A stretch of 64,000 bases of DNA. Origin: Mauremys mutica (taxonomy: Eukaryota > Chordata > Testudines > Geoemydidae). The stretch lies in the NCBI RefSeq assembly GCF_020497125.1, contig NC_059077.1, forward strand, positions 20,220,840 to 20,284,839, written 5' to 3'. The translations under genes and the position numbers were made by a program. The notes under the pieces are model-generated. The model saw only the letters and a program-made list of their open reading frames with translations, ran no database searches and had not been told where the DNA came from. Below, piece after piece: positions 34,623 through 44,580 of the stretch; position 1 is the stretch's first letter; each line of letters opens with the position of its first letter.

Positions 34623-35474
34623 GGGCTTGGCTACACTTGAAAGTTGCAGCGCTGGGAGTTACAGCGCTGGTCGTGCAGGGCCAGCGCTGGTGTGTGGCCA
34701 CACTCACAGCTACCAGCGCTGGTGTGTGGCCACATTTGCAGCATTTACAGCGCTGTTGGGAGTGCTGCATTATGGGCAGCTATCCCAGCATTCAAGTGGC
34801 AACAACGTGCTTTTCAAAAGAGGGGGGTGGAGGGTGGTGTACTGTGACAGGGAGCGGGGAAGATAGAGAGAGTGGATTTTTGGAGCCAACACTGTGTGTT
34901 AGCTTCCCTGGATTTAAAAATCACAAAATGTTCGCGAGTCCTTAGTCTTAACTCTTAATTGCAAACAGCCTGCCTCCAACACGGACTCCCCGCTGTTTCA
35001 CTCACTCCCTGTGGTGTACTGTGACAGGGAGCGGGGAAGATAGAGAGTGGATTTTTGGAGCCAACACTGTGTGTTAGCTTCCCTGGATTGAAAAATCACA
35101 AAATGTTCGTGAACCCTTAGTCTTAATTGCAAACAGCCTGCATCCAACGCTGTTTCTCTGTCAAGCAAACTGCTTGCCTCTCCTTTGATCGTTCACAGCC
35201 AGGTACAGATAGCTCCTGTTTGCTGTGATCAGTGTTTGTTTTTTAGATAAGCAGTTCAACGGAGCTCCGATCGGAGTTCACAACAAAACAAAGAGAGGCT
35301 GCATAACAAAACAAAGAAAGTAATTTAGTTAAAAGCATTCTGGGATATCTCCTTTTTCCCTGGAGGCCAATAAAAGCGCTGGTGTGTCTCCACACTTGAT
35401 GAGCAGCGCTGGATCACCAGCGCTGCAATCGCTACACCCCAACCTGGCCAGGTGTACAGCCAGCGCTGCAGCCA
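34623..35474. mobile_element. Harbinger-like MITE, large form with internal duplication
   Basis: The left end GGGCTTGGCTACACTTGAAA follows TTA (34620-34622), as in PIF/Harbinger insertions. Repeated CAGCGCTG motifs and GCATTCTGGGATATCT mark the family, shared with 56100-56683. A 177-bp period tandem duplication (starts at 34834 and 35011) is absent from the other copy. The right part ends against the DIRS gag at about 35475 without a matching terminus. Confidence 0.7.
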
Positions 35475-35965
35475 GATGTACCTGCCACCCCAGACAGCAG
35501 CATGGAAATGCCGTTCACCCTGGAGGTCCTGCAGGCATCACAGGATATTTTGTCCCTCCCAGTGCTGCCCACACCAGTGATGGCAGCTCCCATATCAAGG
35601 GGTAAGCCTGACCTTGGACCACCCTCTCGGTCCCCATCAACGCAGCTCCGCTCGCCACCTCAGGGAGCGTCTCGCTAGCGCTTGACTGCTCAGAGCCACC
35701 ACGCCTTGGATGTAGGGGTGTCTACTAATCAAAGCCCTCAGCGCCGGTCTCTGGATTCCAGGCATTGCTCTGTGGGCTCGAAGTGTCGATCATTGGTAGT
35801 ATGGGGTAGAACTACCGAGGCATGCACGATCCCGTGACCCCGGTACCAGGAGAATTGTTGCCATTCACCCTCAGTACAATGCTGATCCTGTGAAAGCCTT
35901 CATTGGGACTTGATACAGTCACTGGCCTACCAACGTAGGTCACCTTACCAGCGTTAACGCTCACC
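35475..35965 (+). pseudogene. DIRS gag remnant
   Basis: A decayed frame reads ILSLPVLPTPV, SRGKPDLGPPSRSPS and, further on, Ser/Arg/Pro-rich residues, as in DIRS gag-like proteins. Stops and frame changes are frequent, so the assignment leans on context with the RNase H that follows. Confidence 0.6.
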
Positions 35966-35974
35966 ATCATGGCT

Positions 35975-36475
35975 TAGGATGCAAGGTACATGGTCTGCAA
36001 AGGAGCTGAAGTTGCATATAAACCTCAAATAGCTCAGGGTGGTTTTCCTCCCACAGTTATCTGGCCAAGTGGTTCAAGTGCTGATGGACAACACAGCCTC
36101 GATGTTTTACATAAACAGGCAAGGGGGAGCACGCTCGTCAGCCCTCTGTCAAGAGGCACTCCACCTATGGGATTTCTGCATCCAGCATGCAATCTACCTG
36201 GAGGTCTGTCACCTTCCCTGCCTCAGGAACATGCTGACAGATTGCCTCAGCAGGTCCTTCTTCTCTCACCACGAGTGGTCGCTCAACACAGAAGTGGTCC
36301 AGATGTGGGGAACTCCCTGAGTGGATCCATTTGCCATCAGGCAGAACAGGAAATGCCCCCCCCCGGGCCACTGTCAGACTGCCCAGACCTTCTCTTGCCT
36401 CCTGCACACCAACCTCACCTCCCTTCACCTCACGGCATGGATGCTGCATGGTTGAACCCGGAGGAGCAAGCCTGA
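35975..36475 (+). pseudogene. DIRS RNase H remnant
   Basis: WSAKELKLHIN, then VLMDNTASMFYINRQGGARS, LHLWDFCI and HLPCLRNMLTDCLSR, then HEWSLN and VDPFAIRQNRK. This is the DIRS RNase H pattern (DNT..YINRQGG, ADWLSR, HEW, FATR.NRK). A stop sits inside HINLK*LRV and another after WGTP. The catalytic Asp of DNT is retained. Confidence 0.8.
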
Positions 36476-36499
36476 TCCAGGAAGATGTGGCAGGTCCTT

Positions 36500-37440
36500 T
36501 AGAAAAGTAGAAAACCTACTCCACTAGGGCAACATACCAGGCAAAGTGGATGAGGTTTTCCTACTGAGCGTCTGAGCGGAGCGTGTCCCCGACGCACTCT
36601 TCTCTGAAGTCCATTTTGGAATATCTGCTCCTGAAGAATCAGGGCCTGGCCCTCTTTTCTATCAAGTTTCATCTAGCTGCCATCTCGGCTTTTCATCCAC
36701 TGATCCAGGGTTAATCAGTGTTCTCACACGAGTTGTCGGTCAGGTTCCTGAAGGTCCTTGAAAGGCTCTTCCCTCCCATTAGGGATCCTGTCCCCCAATG
36801 GGACCTCAATCTGGTTCTCTCCAGACTCGCGTGTTCGCCTGTTGAACACTTGGGCTCTCGTTCCCTTTCCCACCTATTGTGGAAAGTCGCCTTCCTTGTG
36901 CCAGTGACATTGGCTAGATGAGTGTTGGAGACTAAAGCCCTGACCTTGGAACTGCCATATACGGTCTTCTACAAGTACAAGGTACAGTTGCGATGCCATC
37001 CGGCCTTCCTGCCGAAGGTGGTGTCTTCCTTCCATATCAACTAGGACATCTTTCTCCTGGTGTTCTGTCCTAAGCCGCACAAGACCAGTGAGGAGAGGTG
37101 GCTGCATGTCCGAAGTGCCTTGGCATTTTACTTGGTGCATACCAGTCCCTTTTGTAGGTCGACGCAGCTCTTAATCGAAACAGTGGACAGGATGAAGGGC
37201 CTTCCAGTGTCCTCTCAGAGGATCTCCAGCTGGATCATCTCTTGCATCTGGGCCTGTTATAAGTTGGCATAGGTACCACCTCCGCCTCTGGTGAAGGCCT
37301 ACTTGATGACAGCATAAGCATCCTCAGCGGCCTTCCTGGCACATGTTCCGATCCAGGACATTTGTAGAGCTGCAACGTTGTCTTGGATTCACACGTTCAC
37401 GGCACACTACGCCGTCACCCAGCAGGGTAGGGATGACTCT
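36500..37440 (+). pseudogene. DIRS tyrosine recombinase remnant (copy 1)
   Basis: Reads FSIKFHLAAISAFHP, VPQWDLNLVLSRLACSP, HPAFLPKVVSSFH, CRSTQLLIETV, QRISSWI and VPIQDICRAATLS, followed by HTFTAHYAV, all typical of the DIRS recombinase. The His-x-x-Arg segment (normally HSTR) is ruined: the local reading is AYLMTA and a stop. The C-terminal catalytic-Tyr region is present (HY). Several in-frame stops occur. Confidence 0.85.
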
Positions 37441-37554
37441 AGGTTAGGCAGAGCTGTGTTACAAGCTACACGTCCATGAACTCCTACCCAACTCCATTGG
37501 TACTGTTTGGGAGTCCTCTAACTTGGAATGGACATGAGCAAGCACTCAAAGAAG

Positions 37555-37863
37555 AAAGGACAGTTACCTTTTCCGTAACTGGTGTTCTTCGAGATGTGTT
37601 GCTTGTGTCCTTTCTGTGACCCACCCTCCTTCCCATCTGTCAGAGTCCCGGCAAGAAGGAACTGAGGATGAGGGGAGCCAGTGGCACCCCTTATACCGCG
37701 GCATATGCGCGTCATTCCAGAGGGCGTCAGAGCTGATCCCCTATCGATACCACTGAAGGAAAAACTTCCGGCACTGGTGCATGTGGCGAGCACACACACC
37801 TAACATGGAATGGACATGAGCAACACGTCTCGAAGAACACCAGTTACGGAAAAGGTAATTGTC
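37555..37863. repeat. DIRS terminal inverted-repeat hairpin
   Basis: About 50 bp at 37557-37613 (ACCTTTTCCGTAACTGGTGT, TCTTCGAGATGTGTTGC) is the reverse complement of 37806-37862 (CTCGAAGAACACCAGTTACG, GAAAAGGTAA), with a loop of about 190 bp. The equivalent hairpin closes the second DIRS relic at 50474-50750, so it belongs to the element. Confidence 0.85.
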
Positions 37864-38760
37864 TCTTAGCTTCCCCACCTTGTCTCTCTTAAGGAGTCTG
37901 ACAGGACTCTCTTTCAACCAGTTAAAGTTTGTAGAGCTCTTTTTATAAAACTAGAAGCTAAGGAGTCTTACCCCACTCCTCTGGAGTTTTGCCATACGTA
38001 GGTGTTCCAACTTAATTCTGTATTGCTGAACTACTTAATTTTGCCTTTGCTGGCATCTGTTTTACATCCTTTCTGGCTGGTCAGTTTTAGGGTCGGTGTC
38101 TGAGTGTATGTAAAAGCAAGCTGATTGTACAGCACTAACAATTTTATGGTCCCCCACATAGACAGTACAAAGTGGATACAATTCAAGTGACTCTGTTACT
38201 ATAATTTTCATTCATTAGGATGTCATTCCGCACCATCTGTATCGCTACTACTTTTATTTTTTTTAACAGGATGTTAAGCGTGTAAGTAAATGCACTGTGA
38301 TTGGGGTTGTGGTGGTGGGTTTTTTTTGTGCTAACCAAATACAGATTGTTTTATGGTTCTCCATACTCAGGTATTGATTGTTGCCTTGTTTCTCATATTT
38401 AGTTGCAATGGTTTTCATGTTTACACCACACAGAGATATGGTATGATCCCTGTCCTCAGTCAACAATAATGCCACTAATCCCCTTTCATTTGGAAATAAC
38501 ATTTGGATGGAAGTACTGCATGCAAATGTTTAGACAACTGTTCTGAGGAGGTTTTTCGTGGTAAATTTAAAATGCCATTGTGGTATGCTTGAATAATTAG
38601 GAACTTCTCAGAAAAACATTTTCCCAGGTTATTTGCTATTAGAAATTACTCACATATGGTAAAATGACCCTTCAAAATTGCCTGATACTTTTTCAAAGAT
38701 GCCAAGAGCCCACAACTTCCATTCTTTCTGCTGGGCATGTGGATACCTTTGGCAATTTAA
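37864..38760. other. intronic sequence, nothing recognised
   Basis: No family recognised. Confidence 0.4.
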
Positions 38761-38763
38761 TAA

Positions 38764-38960
38764 GGCTATATTTGCACTACGCACCTTTTAGCAACACGGC
38801 TGTGCCGCTAAAAGGTGCACAGTGTAGCCGCTCTTTGTAGGCAGGAGAGAGTTCTCACACCAGTGCTTTTCGTCGGTAAACCTTTAGTCTGGGCGGGTAT
38901 TTTTTTCACATCCCTGAACATCCAAAGTTTTACCGATGAAAGTTCAGTGTAGACAAAGCC
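38764..38960. mobile_element. Harbinger-like MITE, 197 bp, TAA duplication
   Basis: Left end GGCTATATTTGCACTACGCA, right end CAGTGTAGACAAAGCC (reverse complement GGCTTTGTCTACACTG), flanked by TAA on both sides (38761-38763 and 38961-38963), the 3-bp PIF/Harbinger target. Internal blocks CACCTTTTAGCAACACGGCT and GTGCCGCTAAAAGGTGC form a second, inner inverted repeat. Confidence 0.8.
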
Positions 38961-38963
38961 TAA

Positions 38964-39354
38964 GACATACAGGTTTACTGCTTATGGGTCCAATCCTGCC
39001 AACACTTACTCAGTGACACTATGCTCTGTAGTAATTTTTCTTAAGACGATACCTTGATAAGGTGCAGGAAATTGAAGATCATTTTCTATCTTGTTCATCT
39101 GAGGTTGAACAGGAAAAGTTATCGACTCTCCACTGTTAGAATAATTCTTCCTTTTTAAAAATTATCCTCCTCATTTAGTGTATAATTTGCTCTTTCTAGA
39201 CATGTTGGTGGGATGAACCTTTGGTATGAAGTTCATTATTTTGTAAAGATAACATGCATATCTTTGGCTGCCCTTCCTGCTCCACTGCAAATTGCTGGCA
39301 GTAGTGGGAAAAGGACTTTTTCCTTTCATTGAACAAACCATTTATAGATATATC
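38964..39354. other. intronic sequence, nothing recognised
   Basis: No family recognised. Confidence 0.35.
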
Positions 39355-39362
39355 TATTAAGT

Positions 39363-40225
39363 CAGTGTTTCTCAAACGTTTTTTTCGCGGACCACTTGAA
39401 AATTGCTGAGGGTCTTGATGGACTACTTAATGGTCTTTCCAAATGTTGTTTGTACTGTTAACCAACTATTGTAAAATGCTTTGGATAAAAGCTCTATATT
39501 AAAAAAACCAACCTTAATATTTTTTTGTTCTGCCAATAAAAGCACACAACTCCTATTTTAATATCAGTAGTCTTACTTCTCTGATGTGATGGATGTGCCC
39601 TCTCTTCCCTACCGCAGCAGCCCCCGAGCTGGGGCTGGGAAGGAGGGGGGGTCTCTCGCACCACAGCAGCCAGAGAGCTGAGGCTGGGAAGGAGAGCCGG
39701 CTCTCCCCAGCAGCCACAGCCTTGGAGCTGGGGAAAGTCGCCTCTTTCTCTGTCTGCTGCAGCCCTGCATTCCCAAATTCCCCCCACCAGTGGTGGCTCC
39801 AGGCACCAGTGCTCCAAGCGCGTGCCTGGGGCGGCAAGCTGTGGGGGGTGCCCTGCCGGTCTCTGCAAGGATGGCAGTCAGGCTGCCTTCAGCGACTTGC
39901 CTGCAGGAGATCCGCGGATTCGGCGGCAGGTATGACGAAGCTGTGGGACCGGCGGACCTCCCGCAGGCATGCCGCCGAATCCGCGTGACCAGGGACCTCC
40001 CGCAGGCAAGCTGCCGAAAGCAGCCGCGGCAAAAAAGCTAGAGCCGCCCCTACCCCCTACACCCTCTTCTCACCCCACATCCCCCTCCCGCTCTATCCTC
40101 TATTCCCCCCAAGGCCACCACGTCACGTCACATGTGCTTCTTCTCCAGGGTCCAGGCACCTAATTAGTGAAGCCACACTGGCGCCTGCCTGAAATCGTCT
40201 GCAGGCCACAGTTTGAGAACCTCTG
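39363..40225. mobile_element. hAT element, 863 bp, containing a nested hAT
   Basis: Ends CAGTGTTTCTCAAACG and CAGTTTGAGAACCTCTG are hAT-type inverted termini, flanked by TATTAAGT (39355-39362) and TGTTAAGT (40226-40233), 7 of 8 identical. The interior at 39600-39780 has GC-rich units of roughly 60 bp (AGCTGGGGCTGGGAAGGAG, AGCTGAGGCTGGGAAGGAG). A second element occupies 39788-40052. No transposase remains. Confidence 0.85.
39788..40052. mobile_element. GC-rich hAT MITE nested in hAT, 265 bp
   Basis: Starts CAGTGGTGGCTCCAGGCACC and ends GCTAGAGCCGCCCCTA, the reverse orientation of the family at 15631-15955. Flanks CCCCCCAC (39780-39787) and CCCCCTAC (40053-40060) match at 7 of 8. The interior keeps GCGGACCTCCCGCAGGCATG-type palindromic blocks. 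Confidence 0.8.
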
Positions 40226-40233
40226 TGTTAAGT

Positions 40234-41262
40234 GATATCTGCATTTAAACCTTTTAAAGGGTTTTCTGACAGGCTCTTTAACCACTGAATATTTCTGTGA
40301 GTGGGGTGATCTTCCTATCTCCAGTGATATCTCCCAGTGGAAACAAATGACCATATCTAGGAGAAGAAGAAAGTTTTGGAGAGTCAAAGTGCATTTCTAA
40401 TCCAAAAATTAATCTCAAAATCAGATATGCTTACTTGATGTGCAGCATCCAGCCCTGCAAAACCAAAGGCTGATATGTGACCGTCAAGCTGGATTTGCAT
40501 CTCCTTGCATAGAATCAGCCGTAAACAGATGCAGTGGGAAGCATGGATGCAGAACAGAATGATGAAGCAAGGCAGCCAGCCAAAATCAGTATGGTGGAGA
40601 TTGTGGACTGGAACTGTTTTGGTGCAGAGGATAGTATATTTGAATCCTCTGATATAGTGCTTGTGAATGGCAATAGTGTATTCTGTTAATTCAATAGCTA
40701 ATCCTTATCTGGCTACCTGATATTGCACACTATCTAGTAGAAATTTCTACACCTATAATTCATGTTCCAAGAAAGTTTAGACTTTAGCTATAGCTTTGAC
40801 TGCAGACAGCTACCTCTTAACTACAGTGTAACTTTATTTTGTGATAACACAAGGGTCTTTCTTGAGTGCATTTCCCCTCCCTTTTTAAAGAGAACAAATA
40901 AAGCGGAAAGAGAGATCCTGGGCGGTATGTCTATTAAATAATGTGAAGTATGTAAATGTGGGAACAAAATTGAGTGGAACTCTTGGAGCATCCAGCCAAA
41001 TAGCCTGTACAGATTTAATTGCTCGACACAATCTGCTCTATGGTTTTATTTGTCAAGATGAAAGGCGACTTGCTCCAGCATTAAACCTTAAGAATTTTAC
41101 AGCTAAATTAGCAACCTACTAAAATCAAATACATCTCAGTTGCCTATTCACAGTAGACTCAAATTAGGTTGCCAGTTGGTTTAAACATTTGCTGCTCATT
41201 GCAGATTTACAGGCTGCTGTTATTGACAAAAAGAGGTTTGGCATAAAGTTCTACTGTAGTTT
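40234..41262. other. intronic sequence, nothing recognised
   Basis: No family recognised. Confidence 0.4.
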
Positions 41263-41272
41263 AATTATGTAT

Positions 41273-41324
41273 TGGGTTGCCAGCCCTATCTCCAGGAATA
41301 TGACCAACCAAAATTGGTAACCCT
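41273..41324. mobile_element. 52-bp TIR relic with 10-bp flanking duplication
   Basis: The insert begins TGGGTTGCCAG and ends GGTAACCCT, short inverted ends, and is flanked by a perfect direct repeat AATTATGTAT (41263-41272 and 41325-41334). It is probably an internally deleted DNA-transposon remnant. Confidence 0.6.
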
Positions 41325-41334
41325 AATTATGTAT

Positions 41335-42443
41335 GCTCTAGGATGTGACCTTAGCCCTGCAGCCTGGAATGTTTGTAAATGTCATATTTGATCAAACTTG
41401 CAGAATAGCATAGGAAGAAGTTTGTTTTCTGATTATACTGAAACTGTCTCATACATTGTTTGACGAACATAACCAGCAGTAATGTAAAATACATAAACCC
41501 ATTCCTGCCTGTCTGAAACTTGTCATTATACAAGGAAAGGCACTCAATGAGCTGGTTCATACTAGAAGGAATATTACATATGTAAATATCTTAGATTTCA
41601 TTTTCAACCAACAAAAAAACCAAAACAAAACACGTTTATTAAAGGTGATGGTGATTATTTTTTTAAAGAATTAGTTGAATTATTTGAATCTAAAACTTGA
41701 TTGATTAATATTTTCACTATTAAAAGTGCTGAGTTGTGTTTGCAATGATTGGTGTAGGCTTATTATTTATCTTGAGTGTCTGGGGATGACCACCATGTAT
41801 TCGTGAATGTTTGAATCCTGATATTTTTATTTATTTTAGAAGGAACATTGTGAACTTGGAAGTTGAGTGTTGTTCATTTTATAAAGTTTTCTTCATCTAA
41901 TGGTGTATCAGAGCCAATACCATGTGACTTAAATGATCCCAATGCAAATAATGAATAATAAATAGCTGAAGTGAACAATTCATGAAAAACCAAAAGGCTG
42001 ATAATGTATTCATTGGAATTCTTTGAATACTGATGGCTGACTAATACATTAATCAAAATCAGGATTTTCATGCAAGCCACTCTCAAAACATAAAAAGGGG
42101 CTAAACTCACAATGAATACTGTTCAGAACTAATAGTTTGATCAGCTCTAGTTAGTTAACTTCAGTAATGATGGGCCAGATGCTCCTGAATTTACATCCTC
42201 TGCAGCCCCTTGAAGTCAGTGGGGTTGCATAAGGTGAGAGTCAGGACAGGATTTGGCGCATTTTGTTCACAACCTTGGTCTCTATGCAAACAAGAAACCT
42301 ATAAACCTTCCTCTTTTTTAAAAAACAGATAAGCTTCAACTACAAAACAAATTCACTTGGAATGTGCCCGATTATGCATGGTTATTTTCAGATCCATTAC
42401 GATGACAGTACTTTTTCTTCATGCACCAGCCTGGAGTTCGGTC
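41335..42443. other. intronic sequence, nothing recognised
   Basis: No family recognised; strongly AT-rich around 41620-42070. Confidence 0.4.
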
Positions 42444-42446
42444 TAA

Positions 42447-42720
42447 GGCTTGGTCTATGCTTACAAGTTAGGCTGACATAATTGCATCGGGTATGAAAAA
42501 TCCACAGTCCTGACTATGCTGACTTCATCCCCAGTGTAGATGTAGCAATGTTGATGGAAGTATGCTTCCTTCAACCTAGCTACCATTGTCCAAGGACATG
42601 GTGTTACTACCCCATTGGAAAAACCCCTTCTGTGCATGTAGGCTGTGTCTGCACTATGGGATTATACTGGCATAGCTATGGTGATGTAGCTATGCAAGTA
42701 TATTCTCTGCAGACGTGCCA
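42447..42720. mobile_element. Harbinger-like MITE(s)
   Basis: GGCTTGGTCTATGCTTACAA after TAA (42444-42446), then CCAGTGTAGATGTAGCAATG, and a second related block GGCTGTGTCTGCACTATGGG at about 42643 with TGGCATAGCTATGGTGATGT. This looks like two overlapping relics of the TGTCTACAC-ended family. The right end is not certain. Confidence 0.55.
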
Positions 42721-42881
42721 CATTTTGGTCATCAAAGACAAATTAAAAAATGGTTTGGGTTACAGTTTAAGGGTTAAAAATAGGTTACAGTTAAGGGTTA
42801 AAAATGCTTACCTATGTTTTAAGTTGTGTTTTTAAAAAAATCAGACTTTAGAAGCAGTTTTTAAATAAACCATTTTAGTTT

Positions 42882-43026
42882 AAGTATCAGAAGGGTAGCC
42901 ATGTTAGTCTGTATCCACAAAAAAACCGAGGAGTCCAGTGCATCTGAAGAAGTGGGTTTTTACTCACAAAAGATTATGCCCAAATAAATCTGTTAGTCTT
43001 TAAGGTGCCACTGGACTCCTTGTTTT
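42882..43026. repeat. Family A foldback copy with 11-bp flanking repeat
   Basis: A sense head (GGTAGCCATGTTAGTCTGTA, GAGGAGTCCA) is followed by an inverted tail-to-middle copy (GCATCTGAAGAAGTGGGTTT, AATAAATCTGTTAGTCTTTA, AGGTGCCACTGGACTCCTTG). Flanking CATTTTAGTTT occurs at 42871-42881 and 43027-43037. Confidence 0.8.
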
Positions 43027-43139
43027 CATTTTAGTTTTAAAATTTTTGCTTACCAATCCAGGCTTTTACAATTATTTTTTGTATCCTCTTCCCCAGGATT
43101 ACAAACACAGGGTGGGTAAATGTTGTTGTCTGAATTCAC

Positions 43140-43923
43140 AGAGGCATATCTATGCTGCATGCTTCTTTTGGTAGCGCATAGAGTCCAAACAAACAGAGCC
43201 CCCCTTGCATGTTTGTTAAAAGCCAGCAAGGCATGGCTTACGCAGGTAAATACACACTGGAAGCATGGGGTATGTACATGATTACATACCCTACATGGTT
43301 CTTCACTTGTCCAAGCTGTCTCCCCCTGTCTACACCAGTGGTGTAGTGTCCCAATGCCTGTCTGCTGCCAAACCTTTCCCCACCACAGAGAGAGACTGCG
43401 GCGGGGGGGAAAGGCTCCAGCAGGGCATTTCCCTGCTGCCTTTCCTCACTGCAGTTAGAGCAGGGGAGGCAACCTATGGCACGTGTGCCGAAGGCGGCAC
43501 GCGAGCTGATTTTCAGTGGCATTCACACTGCCCGGATCCTGGTCACTGGTCCGGGGGGGGCTCTGCATTTTAATTTAATTTTAAATGAAGCTTTTTAAAC
43601 ATTTTAAAAACCTTATCTACATTACATACAATAGTTTAGTTATATATTATAGACTTCTAGAAAGAGACCTTCTAAAAACGTTAAAATGTATTACTGGCAT
43701 GTGAAACCTTAAATTAGAGTGAATAAATGAAGACTCGGCACACCACTTCTGAAAGGTTGCCGACCCCTGAGTTAGAGGCTCCAGCAGCGGGGTGCTGTTG
43801 AAGCCTTTCCCTGCTGCCAGAGTCTTTCACTGACCTGTACTACACACTGCAGTGTGGATGAAGCTTGCTTTTCACTGCGACATGTAGCTACACGTACCCT
43901 ACATGCTGCTGCCAGTGGTCATA
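43140..43923. repeat. MITE-like composite repeat hosting a hAT
   Basis: Left part GCATATCTATGCTGCATGCT, right part GTGGATGAAGCTTGCTTTTC and GCTGCCAGTGGTCATAGTGT. Two similar blocks, AAAGGCTCCAGCAGGGCATT / TCCCTGCTGCC (43410-43440) and AGGCTCCAGCAGCGGGGTGC / CCCTGCTGCC (43776-43818), flank the hAT at 43461-43769. Without the insert they form a local tandem duplication. Confidence 0.5.
43461..43769. mobile_element. hAT MITE, 309 bp, perfect 8-bp duplication
   Basis: Ends CAGGGGAGGCAACCTATGGC and GGTTGCCGACCCCTG, flanked by AGTTAGAG on both sides (43453-43460 and 43770-43777). The interior is AT-rich (TTTTAATTTAATTTTAAATG). It is a clear, recent-looking insertion. Confidence 0.92.
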
Positions 43924-43931
43924 GTGTAAAC

Positions 43932-44344
43932 TAGGGGTGGCTAACCTGTGGCTCCAGAGCCACATATGGCTCTTCAGAAGTTAATATGTGGCTCCTTGTA
44001 TTGGCACCGACTCCTGGGCTGGAGCTACAGGTGCCAACTTTCCAATGTGCTGGGGGGTGCTCACTGCTCAACTCCTGGCTGTGCCACAGGCCCTGTCCCC
44101 ACTCCACCCCTTCCCCTGAGTTTGCCGTGCCCTCGCTCTTCACCTCCTCTGAGCCTCCTGCATGCCACAAAACAGCTGATCGGGAGGTGGAGGAGGGAGA
44201 GGGAGGCGCTGATGGGCAGGGCTGCCGGTGGGCGCTGGGGGCAGGGAGAAACTGATGGAGGGCTGCTAATGTATTACTGTGGCTCTTTGGCAATGTACAT
44301 TGGTAAATTCTGGCTCCTTCTCAGGCTCAGGCTGGCCACTCCTG
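43932..44344. mobile_element. hAT MITE, 413 bp, perfect 8-bp duplication
   Basis: Starts TAGGGGTGGCTAACCTGTGG and ends GGCTGGCCACTCCTG, flanked by GTGTAAAC on both sides (43924-43931 and 44345-44352). Internal CCACATATGGCTCTTCAG and TGTGGCTCTTTGGCAATG blocks recur in inverted arrangement. Open frames on both strands are incidental. Confidence 0.92.
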
Positions 44345-44366
44345 GTGTAAACCTAGCCACAGTGGA

Positions 44367-44580
44367 CTGTAGTGGCTCTAGATCAGGGTTTTTGCTGCCC
44401 CACGCGGCGAGGGGGGAAAAAAAAGTGACCGGCGTCAGCTCCACCGCGCCACTTTCTTCTTCGGCAGCAGGTCCTTCCCACCGAGAGGGGCTGAGGGATC
44501 CACTGCCGACTTGCCATCGAAGAGCCCGACGTGCCGCCCCAAGCACCTGCTTGCTGAGCTGGTGCCTGGAGCCGGCCCTG
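44367..44580. mobile_element. GC-rich hAT MITE, third family copy
   Basis: GTGGCTCTAG ... TTGCTGCCCCACGCGGCG at the left and GTGCCGCCCCAAGCACCTGC, GAGCTGGTGCCTGGAGCCGG at the right match the ends of 15631-15955 and 39788-40052. The interior differs (CTTTCTTCTTCGGCAGCAGG). No clear target duplication. Confidence 0.65.

Larger units (their letters stand above)
35475..37863 (+). mobile_element. DIRS-type retrotransposon relic
   Basis: Gag, RNase H and tyrosine-recombinase remnants lie in DIRS order on the + strand and end in an inverted-repeat hairpin. The reverse transcriptase expected between gag and RNase H is absent: the sequence passes from gag (about 35960) to RNase H (about 35975) directly. 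All frames contain stops. DIRS elements use a tyrosine recombinase rather than an integrase and carry no flanking duplications; none are seen here. Confidence 0.85.

Noticed and set aside
35475..37863. Gypsy-type LTR retrotransposon
   Set aside because: The downstream enzyme is a tyrosine recombinase (DICRAAT region), not a DDE integrase, and the end is an inverted repeat rather than an LTR.
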